Positions 7,946 through 19,374 of a stretch of 22,593 bases of DNA are shown here, in pieces. Origin of the DNA: Antrodiella citrinella. Taxonomy: Eukaryota; Basidiomycota; Agaricomycetes; Polyporales; Steccherinaceae. Every line of letters begins with the position of its first letter. Position 1 is the stretch's first letter. The position numbers and the translations under genes were made by a program. The notes under the pieces were generated by a model that saw only the letters and a list, made by a program, of their open reading frames with translations, was not told where the DNA came from and ran no database searches. The stretch lies in NCBI GenBank assembly GCA_004802725.1, contig SGPM01000397.1, forward strand, positions 1 through 22,593, in the 5' to 3' direction.

Positions 7946-10900
7946 CTATGTATCGGGAAGATTCTTGAGGAGCTCTTTCGCCTCCCGCGCAGGCCGTGAT
8001 ACGACCGGTTTTTCGTTGGCGATGCTCTCTTGCACTTTTTGCGCCACACTTGGCAGAACGGACGAGAACACCGCTGGTATAGTGTAATCTGCATCCTCGA
8101 GTACCACTAAGATGCAGTGTGAAGAGAGGGAAGACGGCGGTGTCCCTGCTAGGAGATGAGAACTGTCGTGGGTATCAGTACCGTTAACGGCCGCTTAAAG
8201 AAAGACATGTGTCCACGTACACGACTATCGGCTTTATGAGTTCAGGATGGACTGACAAGGCAGAAAAGAGGGCTGCGGTAGACTGCACGTAATAGTCTGG
8301 AAAGCGCAATCAGCAGAGTCTTCAGCTCTTCATCGAACGGGTAACTTACCGTCGTGAACCTCTTTGAACGCATCTGAAACAAGTTCCACGCAAGCTTCCC
8401 TCACTTTCTCTCCAACATTTGCATCTGCGTTCTTGATCACTTGTGACAGGGCGAGGATCAAGCTGCTCGCGATGGCATCCTCACTAGCCTTCGCACCTGC
8501 AATTAGTTCCGTGACGACAGGGTCCACACGCGGCTGGTTCTTCATAAGAACACCGAGAGCCTGCGCTGCCTTCGTACGCACACCCAAGCTTGACGGGTCG
8601 CTTGCGCTCTTCACGAAGGTACGCTGCAGTTGCGGGAAGAATGGCTTGACGAACGTTGGAATGCGCTCCAACATGGTGGCGAGTGCCGTGAGGATCGCAT
8701 TCTTGACAGCCGGTGGATATGTGGTTGCTTGAGTGGCTACACGGATAAGGGGACCGGTGAAGGGCACCACGAACGGCTTGATAACGCTCTCTTCCGTCCT
8801 TTCCACGAGATCTCCGATGGCATACGCTGCTTGCTCCCGCTGTTCGTTGCTTCCAGTAGTGAGACCGGCGATGACAATAGGCACGGCAAAGGCGACACCC
8901 TTGGGTAGGCTGAAACCTGGAACGTGACGCCCTGCAGCTCCTGTACCCTCGATGGTGCGCCTGAGAGGGACTACCAATGGCTCCAACTCGTCTTTGGGGA
9001 CCGATTTCACGAAGACATTCAGGGCGTTCAGGGCCTCCGTGTGTACCGATACTTGTGAATCGTCCATCAACGAGACCAATTGACGTATCCAGTCAACGCG
9101 GTACACGTCCAAGTCCAGTTCACTTTCTTCCTCACAGAAAAGAGCAAACAGCTGACAAGCGCTCACTCGCCGTTTGACGTGTTCATGCTTAGCCCTATTT
9201 CACAATGTCAAGAGCAAGTTAGAAAAAAAGGTGAACGTGACAGCTTACCAGCCCAATAACAGGGTCATGAGAGCATGCAAACCCTCTGGATCGCTGATTG
9301 ACACAAGAAGCGCCTTACACGCATCGCGGACTGCATCTACAACCTCTTCGTCTTCTTCCGGTGTTGGGGTTTCGAGGACTCTTACCAATGCAGTTAAAAT
9401 GACAGTCAATCGTTTGCTCAAGGCGTGACCAGCCACTGTGACCAAGCTTTCCATCGCTCTCGCGTTGAAGAGAGTCATCGGAGTCGTCGTCAGTGTAGGG
9501 ATCAACACTGGGAACACGGTGGACGCGCGGACCTGCACAGCAATGTCTGAGCCAATGAGTTAGCAAAAGATGTTGTGTAACTCACGTTCATGACCTCCTT
9601 CAATGCCTGTAGTGCAGTGCCTGAACTTTCTCCAGGTTGACGAAGTGCCTCCAGAAGTGTCGGAATGGTCTGATCGATAGCCTTGACACCAATCTGCTCT
9701 TGCAAGACATCAAATGCCCTAGCGGCGGCCGAACGTACAACGGGCTCATCATCGACCAAGGCCGTGCGAACCATAGCGATGATTGTGTCCTCGTATTCTT
9801 CACGCTTGTCGTCCGCTGCGCTTTCCCTAAGAACGTCGTCGTGAGCTGAATCTTCACAAGTGTTACAATGAGACTTACATCACTTCACACAGAGTCAAGC
9901 ATACGCCTGCACGGGTCTGAGGATCTGTGGACTGCGACTTGCTGCGAAGGATGGAGACGATGTCACCCAGAACCTTTTCACCTGACTTGCGACATAATTC
10001 CACAGTCGTACGAGCTGCCGTCTTTCCGAGAAAGTCAATACGGATAAACGGATAAATATTATACAACGGACCTCTTGCTGATCAGCCTCATCAGTGGACA
10101 GAAGCATGATGATTTGCCCCATGAGCTCGGGTAGAATTTCCCTGACTGCAAAGAACAAATATGAGGGGAGGATGACCGAACAGTGATTGAAAGACATGCC
10201 TGTTCGAGGGGTGTTGTGCACAAGTGCTTTCCAGATGTGTGCCGAAGATTGGCGGACCAGATTGACAGAGTCTTGTCTCGCCAGATACAGCGCCGACAAG
10301 ATTCTGTCGCGTCTTTCAACACCCAGAACTTCCATGAGAACCTTGCGAGAAGATTCGGCCAAGACCGTTTCGACCGTTTCGCCTTCCTCGATTTCTGCTT
10401 TACCACTGATTCCGGATATCTTGAACAATAGTTCTCCAACCAACGTGATGGAAGATTGCTGGAAACGGCATTAACAATCTGATTCAAGCATGTAGCGAAA
10501 AGACTTACTCGAATGCGCCAGCCAGGGTCGAAGATACCACGTTCAAGTTCAGGAAGAAGCAAATCGATAGCCTTTGTCGAGTAATTGGTGACAATCATGC
10601 GACCAGCACGCATGGCAGCTTCTCGAACATAGTCTTCCGAATCGGACAAGCCGCTGAGGATTGGAGCGATGATACGAGGCAAATGAGGTTGGAAGCGAGT
10701 ACCGAAAGTAGCGGGCAGGTAGACAAGCAAGGACATGAAACCTTCGCGGACGGTGCTGCGAGGAGCCTGAGCATTTGCAATGATATCAGGCAACAGTCCC
10801 TCCATGCGTTCCATACCTAGACCGGCAAGGACTTCGCTGAGTCCTTGAGCAGCGCCTTGCCGATCTACGCCAGAAGTGTCTGTCTTCAGTGTCCGAAGAA

Positions 10901-13900
10901 GACCAGGAACAAGGTCGGGGAAGTGGACTTCTCCAAGACGCTCCACTAGCGTGCCCAAGCACTTCGCTGCGGTTGCACGAGCTTCGGGAACAGGATCCAC
11001 AAGCACGACATGAACCAAGGGCAGCAACTCTTTGAGGTAGGGAACGAAGTCCTTAGATTCCGTGAGAGAGGCTAGATTGCCAACGACCTGCGCGGCTTTC
11101 CTCTTGATTTCTGCGCTGCGCTCTCGCAGTCCACGCTCAATGATGGGAACGACCTATGATGGACATGAGTTGAAACGTTTAATGCGATGGAAATGAGCAC
11201 AGACCAAAGCCAACGAAGAGTGATCAATATAATGTACGAAGGAGGTCTTGATCAAGGAATTCAACGCATTGGGGGTTTTCGCGGGATCGACCATTGCCTT
11301 GAGGAACACGGGGACAAGAGATTGAATTTCGGGGTTACTGATGACTTCACCGAATTGCTTCAAACTCTTATTCGCTGCTGCTCGCACTTGGGCGTGAGAG
11401 TCGGTCAGGACACCGGTAAGTTGTGGAATGACAATGGGGAGAGACTGCGACAGTTGTCTGGGAGCACAATACGCTACCATACCAAGCAACTCGATAGATC
11501 CTTTCTTCGTTCTCCATTGTTTTTCGTCAAGGCCGGACAGCAGAGAGGGGAGGATGGTCTTGACACCGTATCCAGAGAGGTTGCCCATGATGACTCTGGC
11601 CGCATCATGAGTGGACTCCCTCACGTCAAGCGTGGCATCTCCGAACGAGTTCAGCAATATCGGAAGGACACGCAAGACGTACGGTTCGAAAAGTCGCCCT
11701 AAAATAGTGGAGAACGTCTCGAAGGCAAACATGGCACCCTGGCGGGGTTCATAGCGTTTCTTGTCTTCGGCTGCATCCTTGAGGCGGTCGATTACGTTGA
11801 ACTCTCTCATTGTAGCAATTCCAGCACCCCTGATGATGCCGGCCAACCCGTAAGCAGCGCCCCTACGAGCAGCGTACTTTGGGGCATTGACAAGTTCGTC
11901 GAATAGACTATCGAACAATTTGGCCACCTGTGAACGCTGAGTCTTGACTAATGGCGAGAGACAGTCTGAGACGGCAATTTGCACTTGTTCAGCTGGGGTT
12001 TTGAGGGCTTCTGTGAGGCGATTCACTATCTGTGGAATTCGAGGGTCGGATGGATCCAAATGACGAGCAACACGTCCGAAAAGAATGACGACCGCCTCTT
12101 TGATGTGATCGGTGGCCTCAGTTACAGGAGCAGTTCTCGAGAGGTACGCCTCAAACGTCGCAATAAGTTCAGGCAGGCGAGAGGGACCGTGGAGATCGAC
12201 AACGGCTGTGCCGGCCTGTAGCATACCCCGACGAACATCGGGATGGATGTCGCCGAGGGCTTCGTCTTCGGTCAAGAATTTGAAGAACGACTCGAGAGTG
12301 TCGTCAGTGAAGTGTGGTGCTGACAGCTCGAAGGTTTGCGCAATGGCCAGACGTGTTGGCCAAGGATCTACTCGGTCGATGCTTTGAGCTATCAGCATGC
12401 CCTAGAATACGGGTCAGAACACCAAAATGGATAAGTGACTTTGGTCCATACGTATTCGTCAAACTCAGGTGCTAGAATCTTGGCCTGTGATAACGATCAG
12501 TTGGGCTCATACATGATAAACAGGCAGCACAACACACCTTCTCACGATAAAGAGACTCTAGCGTCATCAAGGACAACGCCACTGAAGTCGGCCAGTGTTC
12601 CAATGCAGCGGCGATTGATGAGGCACAGCTTGAGCGCACGTAAGCATTTTCATGCTCTGTCGCAATGGTTCAGTGGAGACGGAAACAACAATAGTAAGGA
12701 TACCGTACCAAGGTAAGTGAGTAACACATCGAGGAAATCTTGAGGGACATCAAGACCGTTGTCATCCCATAGGTGGTCCGCAAGCCTGACGTTTTGCTCA
12801 TCGGTATCGTGACACGCTATCCACAACTCTGGCGTCCAATCCATCTCGGTCAAGTCGAACGGCTATTGGGAAACTTAATGAGACCTTCACATCACATTAA
12901 CGAGAGACGGACCTGTAGTGCTTGTAGGCATGAGCTGCGAACGTATACCTCCTGTGAAAGCGTTCCGTGTAATAGGATAGTGATTTCTTCAGAGGTTGCT
13001 GTCTCATGAATTGCCTGTCCAATATCAATCAATGCAGAGGAGGCATCCTTTGAGAGCTTAGATTGCGACCTGATTACATGGATTAGAAGACTGAGTGTCT
13101 GTGTGCGAGGGAACATGGTATGCGAGACTAAGAAGGAGATTCAGTAACAAATGCATTATAAAGTGGAATGGACAGACATTCGCTGCAATGGTATTTGAGG
13201 ATTTGAACAGCCAGGGTAACTTGTTCGAGAGGGTCGTCATCTTCCGTTAATCCAACACCACCCTTCATCAGCACTTGATAGAGGAGCGGGGACATGTAAG
13301 AATACGTGGCGACGTCGAACGGTGTCTGTTCGGATTGAGAACGTAGTATGTGCAGAACTCGGAGAATGAGGGCTGAGTCTAAATGAGCATCGTGCACTGT
13401 GATACGGGACGGAACACGTACAATTGATTCCCTCCACTTGTATCTCTTCCGGAATACCTTCCACTTCTACGGCTCGCAGAGCAGCAACACCAACCCATCG
13501 CCGGAAGATACCAAGACGGTCAGAACAGCAATTGGAGAGTTCCTTATCAACTTCGTGAGTGCAGTCATCAATTAGCCCTAGAAGACGGCATACCACGAAG
13601 GTCTCGAATGAAGCAGACCCCACTACGTTGACAGCCTTGCCAAATGCACCGCGCAAGATAAGTTCCACAAGAGAAGACATGTACAACTTGACCTCATCAA
13701 CTTGCGACACGACCAAGCAATGCACGAGACGAAGCCCTCTGCTAAGACGGGCCTTGATAGTATTCACCCTCGCGCGAATGTCGGACTCTGTCTTCAACTG
13801 GGCTTCAACGAGCGCCGCATCTTGCTTGCTCAACACTGGTGCTGTCGTCTTCTTCTTGCTTGCCAGAGACTTGCGTACTTCAGCTTCCCACTGCGCGTCT

Positions 13901-16900
13901 TTGTAACCTTTACCCTTTTTCATCTCAGGCTCTTCCTGCTTTTTTGATGCAAGCACTACCTCCAAGTCAATCCTGAGTAGAACGACGTGGATCGTATAAC
14001 CAAGACATACCGTCAACAAATGCAGTACCCTCGGGAGTCTGCCAAATGCTTATATCAACATCGGTCAATTGATTGACTTCTGGCCCGTTAAGATCTGTCC
14101 CGATCTGCTCCGCAATTCGCGGCACAGTGACATCCGGTGCAACGAATGCAATGGTAGTGAATGCCTGATATGCGGCGTCTGCAAAACTTGGATGATAGGT
14201 CTGATATAAAATAAGTCACTCAGAAGCCCAACATTGAACAACAATTGATTTACCTTGGATCTGACGTCAGTAGCCTCTAAAGTACTGGAAATGATCGTCT
14301 CCAGATTCTCCTGAATGAGATGATTTGGGTCCACACCACCAGCTTGGCACAACTCTATCCATGTCTGACGTGAATTTGGGCCTTGCAGATCATCAGCCAA
14401 CGTACAGAGGACAGATCTACTGATCCCACTCACAGAGAGAAGGATGATGTCCGACAACGATAAGGTCAGTTAAGAGGCTTTCTCGCTTGACAACGTCATA
14501 TTCCTCGCTGAATGTACCGCAGGACAAGAATAGCGCAGGCAATCTGGTGTCCTTGTTGATGAACTTTTCACTCTCATCACCATTTGCGTCGGCCCTGGTT
14601 GGTGTCCTCTCTCGAGTCAGATGTGCGACGAGTGCAGATGACACGGCGCGACTGAGGAGTTCTGGTTCTCTAGAGTTCAAGGACGCTACAGTGCTGATAA
14701 CCCTCCGGCGGAACTCAGGTGTCGAACCATCGATGGAAAGATGAAGGAGACTCGAGCCGAGCATCGTGCTGCCGTGTCCAAGTCAGTATATCGCCACAGA
14801 TAGATTAGAAGACTAGGACAAACCAAGCTTGAGCATTCTGGCTCAACTGTGCCTTGTTGTATATCAACGTCTGTTCGGTCGCCCTGAGCAGCCATTCTTC
14901 GTCTTCGACATCATTAAGTTTCTGGTACACTTTGTCCCAAAGCACGAAGGCAGGCTTAGCGCCCGTACTTAGGAGTGATTGAACATGGATGTTGTGCGAT
15001 ACAATTTGACCTAACGAACGTTGGATCAGTGTTTAACACATGCATTTCATTGTGACCCAACTCACTGAACTTGTCGCTTCGAGAATACGGACCGAGAAGA
15101 ATTGCGACAGCGATATAGCCCTCCAGAGGACCCGCGGGCGCACCGAGAGGATTCAGAGCGACAGTCTTCAAGTTCGTCTCAAACGACGGCAGAACGGCCT
15201 GACAGAAGATCATCGCAGCTTCAGACGCGAGATCTCCTAGCTCCCAGAGTGCGGTTCCAGTTAAAGTGCAAAACGCACGCCTGACAGTAGGTTTAGTACT
15301 AATCATCTCTTTAACGATGAACGCCACAGTATCTTTGCCTAGTGCAGTATCTGACAAGCATATCAACAGATGGGGACCAAGGGCAGTGGCAAGAGTTTTG
15401 ACCGCGCCATCGTGCGTTTCCTTCGCTAGTAGGGGAACACCGAGCTGGACAACTTTCTGTGACACGGTGGCGGAGGGAACGACGGATCCGAGCATAGTGA
15501 ACAAAGCGACTCGGTGATCGGCTCCCGATGTCTTCCCGGCGGTTGGCAAAGCGAATAGCTCATTGACGGCGATGTCTAGGTCTGCGGCGTCCTTTGATTT
15601 CCCAATGATCACTCGGAACAAGTGGGTGGCTGAAGTCCTGACAATGGCATTGGTAGATCGAGAGTTGTTGAGTGCTGGTGTAAGTAGCTTTCGGAACAGT
15701 TCGCCTTCCAATGGATGCGAGAATGCGGCGAAGAATTCCGAGATGACTGAGTGGAAAGGGTCAGTCTGGCGATGTGAAGACGATCACGATACTCACTGTT
15801 TAGAGAGACTTCCGGAGACCGCAAAATAGCTTTTTCCATCGTTGGCAATACAACGGACAAATCATCGGGAGTAACGAAAGTTGAGATGAAATCGTGCAAA
15901 GCAGCCTAAAACGGAATAAGTGGACAGACTCATTCATAAGGAACACCCACGTACAGATGCGTGAGGAGCGACAGGATTCCGAGCCATGACTACAGAGTTC
16001 GAGTAGAAAGCAAGCATTTCAGACTAGGATAAAATTAGGAATTGCGGATCGTGAGGCATATATCACGTACCTTGAGACTCGCAGGAAAAGTCTTCAAGCT
16101 ATCGTCGGTGACATGCTTCATTCGTAAAGTGACATCAACGGCTGTACCGAGAAGTGGAACAACAACTACAGCATTGGGCAGGCTTTTCGCACTGGCTAGC
16201 AGTGTGCTTATCACCGCGTGTATACGTGTAGGGTGCTAGAGATGTTCGCAAAATGAGAGAATGTATGGTATTCGTGAAGAGCATGACCCACAGAGCGTAG
16301 GGCACGTCTTGTCCTGACGAGGGAGCTGCTTTGTACAGACAGCTTCGCGTGCATACTCTTGTCGAGTATCAAGTCCTGCAGACTAGCCCATGTTGTGATG
16401 AGGGCTCCCCATGACTTGCTATCCGGAAAGTCGGCGTTGATCTGTAGGCACGTCGTGTAAAGCGCACTACACCAACATAAAAGCACGAACAAATCTGAAG
16501 GCGCCCTATGACAGATGGGTTTAAGCCAACCTCGCATTGTTACAACAAGTAAGCACATACCTGCTATGTGCAGAAGCCTTCCCGAGCTCGTTCGAAAACC
16601 AAGCTAACAATGGCTGGATCAAGCCTAACTTCCGTTCCTCATCCCGGCGCACGATCTCCACTAAGATTGATTCTACGGCTTCTCGCGATGGTGCGTCCGT
16701 ATACCGAGGGTAGGTGTATGTCAGCAACTTGAATACGTCGACAGCTTGTTGTAGAGTGAGATCTAACGATAGATCTTAGCAACAGTTATGCGAGAACATA
16801 AGGTGTGACGCACCGATATTTTTCGCGATGAAGAATAGCTCCTCCTTCAAAAACTGTACGCGCAGTTTCGTGCTGCTCGTCAGAAGCTTCTTTTGTGCGA

Positions 16901-17036
16901 GTTCAACGACTCTCGGCCAGTCACTAAGTACATCATCTCTCCTCCATTCCGGGATCGCAGACTTTTCTGCGCCGTCCAGGTCCGAGAGCGCCGAAGACGT
17001 AGAGGCTGCCCAGGATTCTATCTCAGCTTTTCCCAT
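7946..17036 (-). CDS. GCN1: GCN1, ribosome-bound activator of the eIF2alpha kinase Gcn2; 27 exons
   Basis: Gcn1 is a giant HEAT-repeat protein that binds ribosomes with Gcn20 and passes the uncharged-tRNA or collision signal to Gcn2. Predicted exons: 17036-16814, 16762-16561, 16505-16292, 16235-16071, 16023-15955, 15905-15797, 15746-15066, 15010-14824, 14768-14434, 14381-14254, 14200-14007, 13972-13422, 13378-13178, 13127-12913, 12862-12709, 12656-12538, 12484-12452, 12401-11205, 11153-10509, 10458-10200, 10145-10072, 10021-9879, 9826-9586, 9532-9249, 9194-8350, 8296-8221, 8162-7946. All phases agree, giving 2586 aa, close to the usual 2600-2700. EKAILRSPEV (exons 6-7) is an N-terminal landmark. 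The EF3-like HEAT block lies about residues 1300-1700 (DEKQWRTKKGSIELLGMVAY). The Gcn2-binding region (about 2000-2350) has TALVDDEPVVRSAAARAFDV and QPGESSGTALQAL. The C-terminus is intact. Odd points: intron 14006-13973 is only 34 nt, intron 10199-10146 is GC-AG, and several donors read GTCNGT. Confidence 0.95.
10146..10199 (-). other. GC-AG, in-frame 54-nt intron of GCN1
   Basis: The donor is ACAG|GCATGT and the acceptor TTTGCAG|TC. Splicing joins NTPRT directly to VREILPELM, which matches the conserved Gcn1 sequence. The intron is a multiple of three and has no stop in frame, so retention would insert 18 residues near residue 1960, just before the Gcn2-binding region. Confidence 0.65.
13973..14006 (-). 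other. very short (34-nt) predicted intron of GCN1, uncertain
   Basis: The frames on either side (ending TPEGTAFVDG and continuing IDLEVVLASKK) need a removed length of 3n+1. The attractive donor GTATGT at 14010 gives 38 nt and a premature stop. Only the weaker donor GTCTTG at 14006 with the CAG acceptor keeps the frame. A one-base sequencing error is the alternative. Confidence 0.4.
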
Positions 17037-17332
17037 CCAAATCTAGATGTAGCGTCGGTACAACGGTAGAAGTGAGTCGGAGCGAAGGGGTCGTGAATAC
17101 AGTATTTAAGAGACGTGAAAAGACGTGAACTTGAACGCGTGAATGGGAACCGTGTTCACTTGGCGCTCGGAGTCGTAATCTCAAAACCCCGAATAGGCCT
17201 GACTCGAAGGGACTCGGAGGTGTGCGTCCGAGCAAGAGTAGTGGATACAGGTATGATACTTTGCTAGTGGATACATGGATGATTATNATTAGGTGGACGA
17301 CGATCTGCGAGCAACTCCGCATTTATTGTGGC
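17037..17332. other. spacer between GGPP synthase and GCN1, with an ambiguous base
   Basis: This spacer holds the GGPP synthase 3' region and the GCN1 promoter, since both genes run on the minus strand. Base 17287 is N. An 11-bp direct repeat TAGTGGATACA occurs at 17239 and 17265. No TATA box is obvious. Confidence 0.6.
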
Positions 17333-18784
17333 TCAATCCTCCACATGCAAAACGTCCATGATGGCCTCCATACCTGGATTGCCACCCAATTTCTGCAGCA
17401 ACTCTCGCAGATCCTTTTCCAGGGAGGACATGACCGACTTGGTATAATCAAATGACTTGGTGTGATTCCTCAGATACGAGATCGCGTGATGCTTAAGGGT
17501 AGGCGTATCTGGCCTCTTCTGCAAAACATCTGCAGAAGGAGCAAGTATGAGGTCGGAGCCATTTCAAGCAGAACAGACACTTGCTTACTCAGAAGTTGGC
17601 GATTGGTGGTGTCTGCACGTACACCGTGTACAATTGGAAACGAGAATTTGCCCTCGGTAAGATCCTCAGCGAAGCCTTTGTTCTCCGCGTACTGAAACGG
17701 AAACCGTTCAATGCACTTCGACGTCGTGAGTTACTGTTGGTAGGACTCACCAAATCGCTTTGCAAATTCATATAATCGTCTCTGATCTGGAAGTAGATAC
17801 CGAATAGGTTGACCAGGGGAACGTAGTCTCTGCAGCGGGGCTTCAGTAGTCAGTCAGGGCGCCCAAGCTAAAATCACGCACACGTCGTAATTCGTTGTCG
17901 CGCAAGCCATCATAAGTTTGACAGCTACTCTGAACAAGCCGCCGGTTTCTAAAATGCCGAAGGAAAGCTGTGAGACAAGGATGCTCATTCGCATGCTCCA
18001 TCACGCTTACTGTTATTCACCATGCTGATATACTGTTCCTCTGTTGGACATTGCAGAGAATCCCGCCACAGTATTTCCAACCCTTGTCCACGATGGAGTG
18101 ACAGAAGTTCTGCTGAAGATAAAGACGCGTCACTCATGCACCTATTTGCATGTCAATGCCAAGACTTACAAGTGACAACGCGGTCCAACTCCTGGGGCGA
18201 GACGAGGCGCTTACCATCGTCATCGGGGTGGACATCGGTATCGTTGCGCAGAGAAAACAGCTGTTGATACGCCAAGAAATAAACGTAGTTGGCTGAGTTG
18301 ATGGTTTGAGGTATTCCGTAAATCTTGTGAGATACTGAGGGCTGCGTAAGGAACGAAACGAATATGCAACGTGCTGCGGCAAAGCAGCTTACCTGGTACA
18401 CCTCGCCGTAGTTGCGCATCGTCTTCGATATCATCAACACTGTAGATACATACGAGTTCCCATGAGCTGTCCCGCGGCTACGCTGGTGGGTACGTACAGC
18501 AGACTGGCCGTGTGTAACATGCTGACCACCCGTGATATTATTCGCAGCTTGTCTTCCGGGACGTGTAACCATTGATCGAACGCCGCTATCATCTGTCCCC
18601 GAATCTCCTTTCCGGGCACCGAGTTTATGTGGTGAAAGGGCTCCAGTAAAGCCTATTTGTTATGTTCTCACTTAGTCTCTGTGCAGCTCACGGAATGGCG
18701 TTCACTCACGGACTCATTTGTCGCGGACCACTCGGGCGGTTGTGAGACGATCTGATGAACGGTGAGACGTGTTTTCTCCGCCAT
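17333..18784 (-). CDS. BTS1: geranylgeranyl diphosphate synthase, nine exons
   Basis: The enzyme condenses isopentenyl diphosphate with farnesyl diphosphate to make the C20 precursor for protein prenylation and diterpenoids. Predicted exons are 18784-18710, 18652-18498, 18439-18393, 18334-18170, 18112-18011, 17948-17882, 17829-17751, 17691-17589 and 17529-17333; all phases agree, giving 329 aa, normal for fungal GGPPS. The first Asp-rich motif is DDIED (79-83) followed by LRRG, then [21 protein letters not shown] (154-158), NNKTGGLFR (K182) and the second Asp-rich motif DDYMN (221-225). The end is [20 protein letters not shown] followed by KRPDTPTLK and a charged tail. The DDYxN form and the NKT block are typical of the type III fungal GGPPS rather than FPP synthase. 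The start [13 protein letters not shown] follows a CAA/CCA-rich leader. Neighbours are housekeeping genes, so a primary-metabolism role is likelier than a terpene cluster. Confidence 0.95.
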
Positions 18785-19374
18785 GGGTGACTTGTTGTGT
18801 AGCCTAGATAAATGGTAAGATAATGGCGGCGGCGACGTCGTCGCAGATGGTGGATGGTTGGTGGTTGTGGTTGTGGTTGTCACTGTGGTAAAGGGGCGTT
18901 TGACTTGACGGACCGCTACCCTGCACACCGCCATCTGACCCAAAATGGCAAGTGTGAGTAAGATGGAAAAGGAGCTCAATTTGCCCTGCGTACTAACGAC
19001 GTTTCTGACTTCTGTCACGCAAGATGCAGAGTGAGGTGCCAGTTCTAGTATTGCACGTCAAGCAGTAAGACTGAGGCGACATATCGCTAAATAAGCCTAC
19101 CCAGCAAGGCGACGGACAGCTAAAATAACTGATAAATCACACCCGCAAAATCCGACGCGAGGGCGGGTACAATTACAAAGGATGCTTGAAAAGTCCAAGA
19201 TAATAGAATGGCCCGAAAGAAATAACGAAGAATGATGAAGGAAAGTGAAACCAAATGAGCACCATGAAGAGGAAGATAAAAGGTGGTATATTGGTCGTGT
19301 GGATCATGATAAAGAGTGTCCTGTCACGTCGGTCCGTGTCTGTGGCGTACTACACCACGGGTATCGCGTTGTCT
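18785..19374. other. gene-free stretch with a GTTGTG-type simple repeat
   Basis: This region holds the GGPP synthase promoter and leader and the 3' region of the next gene. On the plus strand a short repeat of GGTTGT units lies at about 18853-18879, read as CAACCA in the GGPPS leader. An upstream in-frame ATG at 19018 would add a Thr-rich extension that no GGPPS has, so I treat it as untranslated. Confidence 0.55.

Noticed and set aside
11187..11702. 171-codon plus-strand frame antisense to GCN1
   Set aside because: The opposite strand encodes the strongly conserved HEAT region of Gcn1; the antisense frame is incidental.
17239..17275. 11-bp direct repeat in the GCN1/GGPPS spacer
   Set aside because: Only two copies in low-complexity sequence beside an ambiguous base; too little to assign a function.
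18785..19018. N-terminal extension of GGPP synthase with a run of Thr residues
   Set aside because: The family starts near MAEKTR; the extension comes from a CAA/CCA repeat in the leader.
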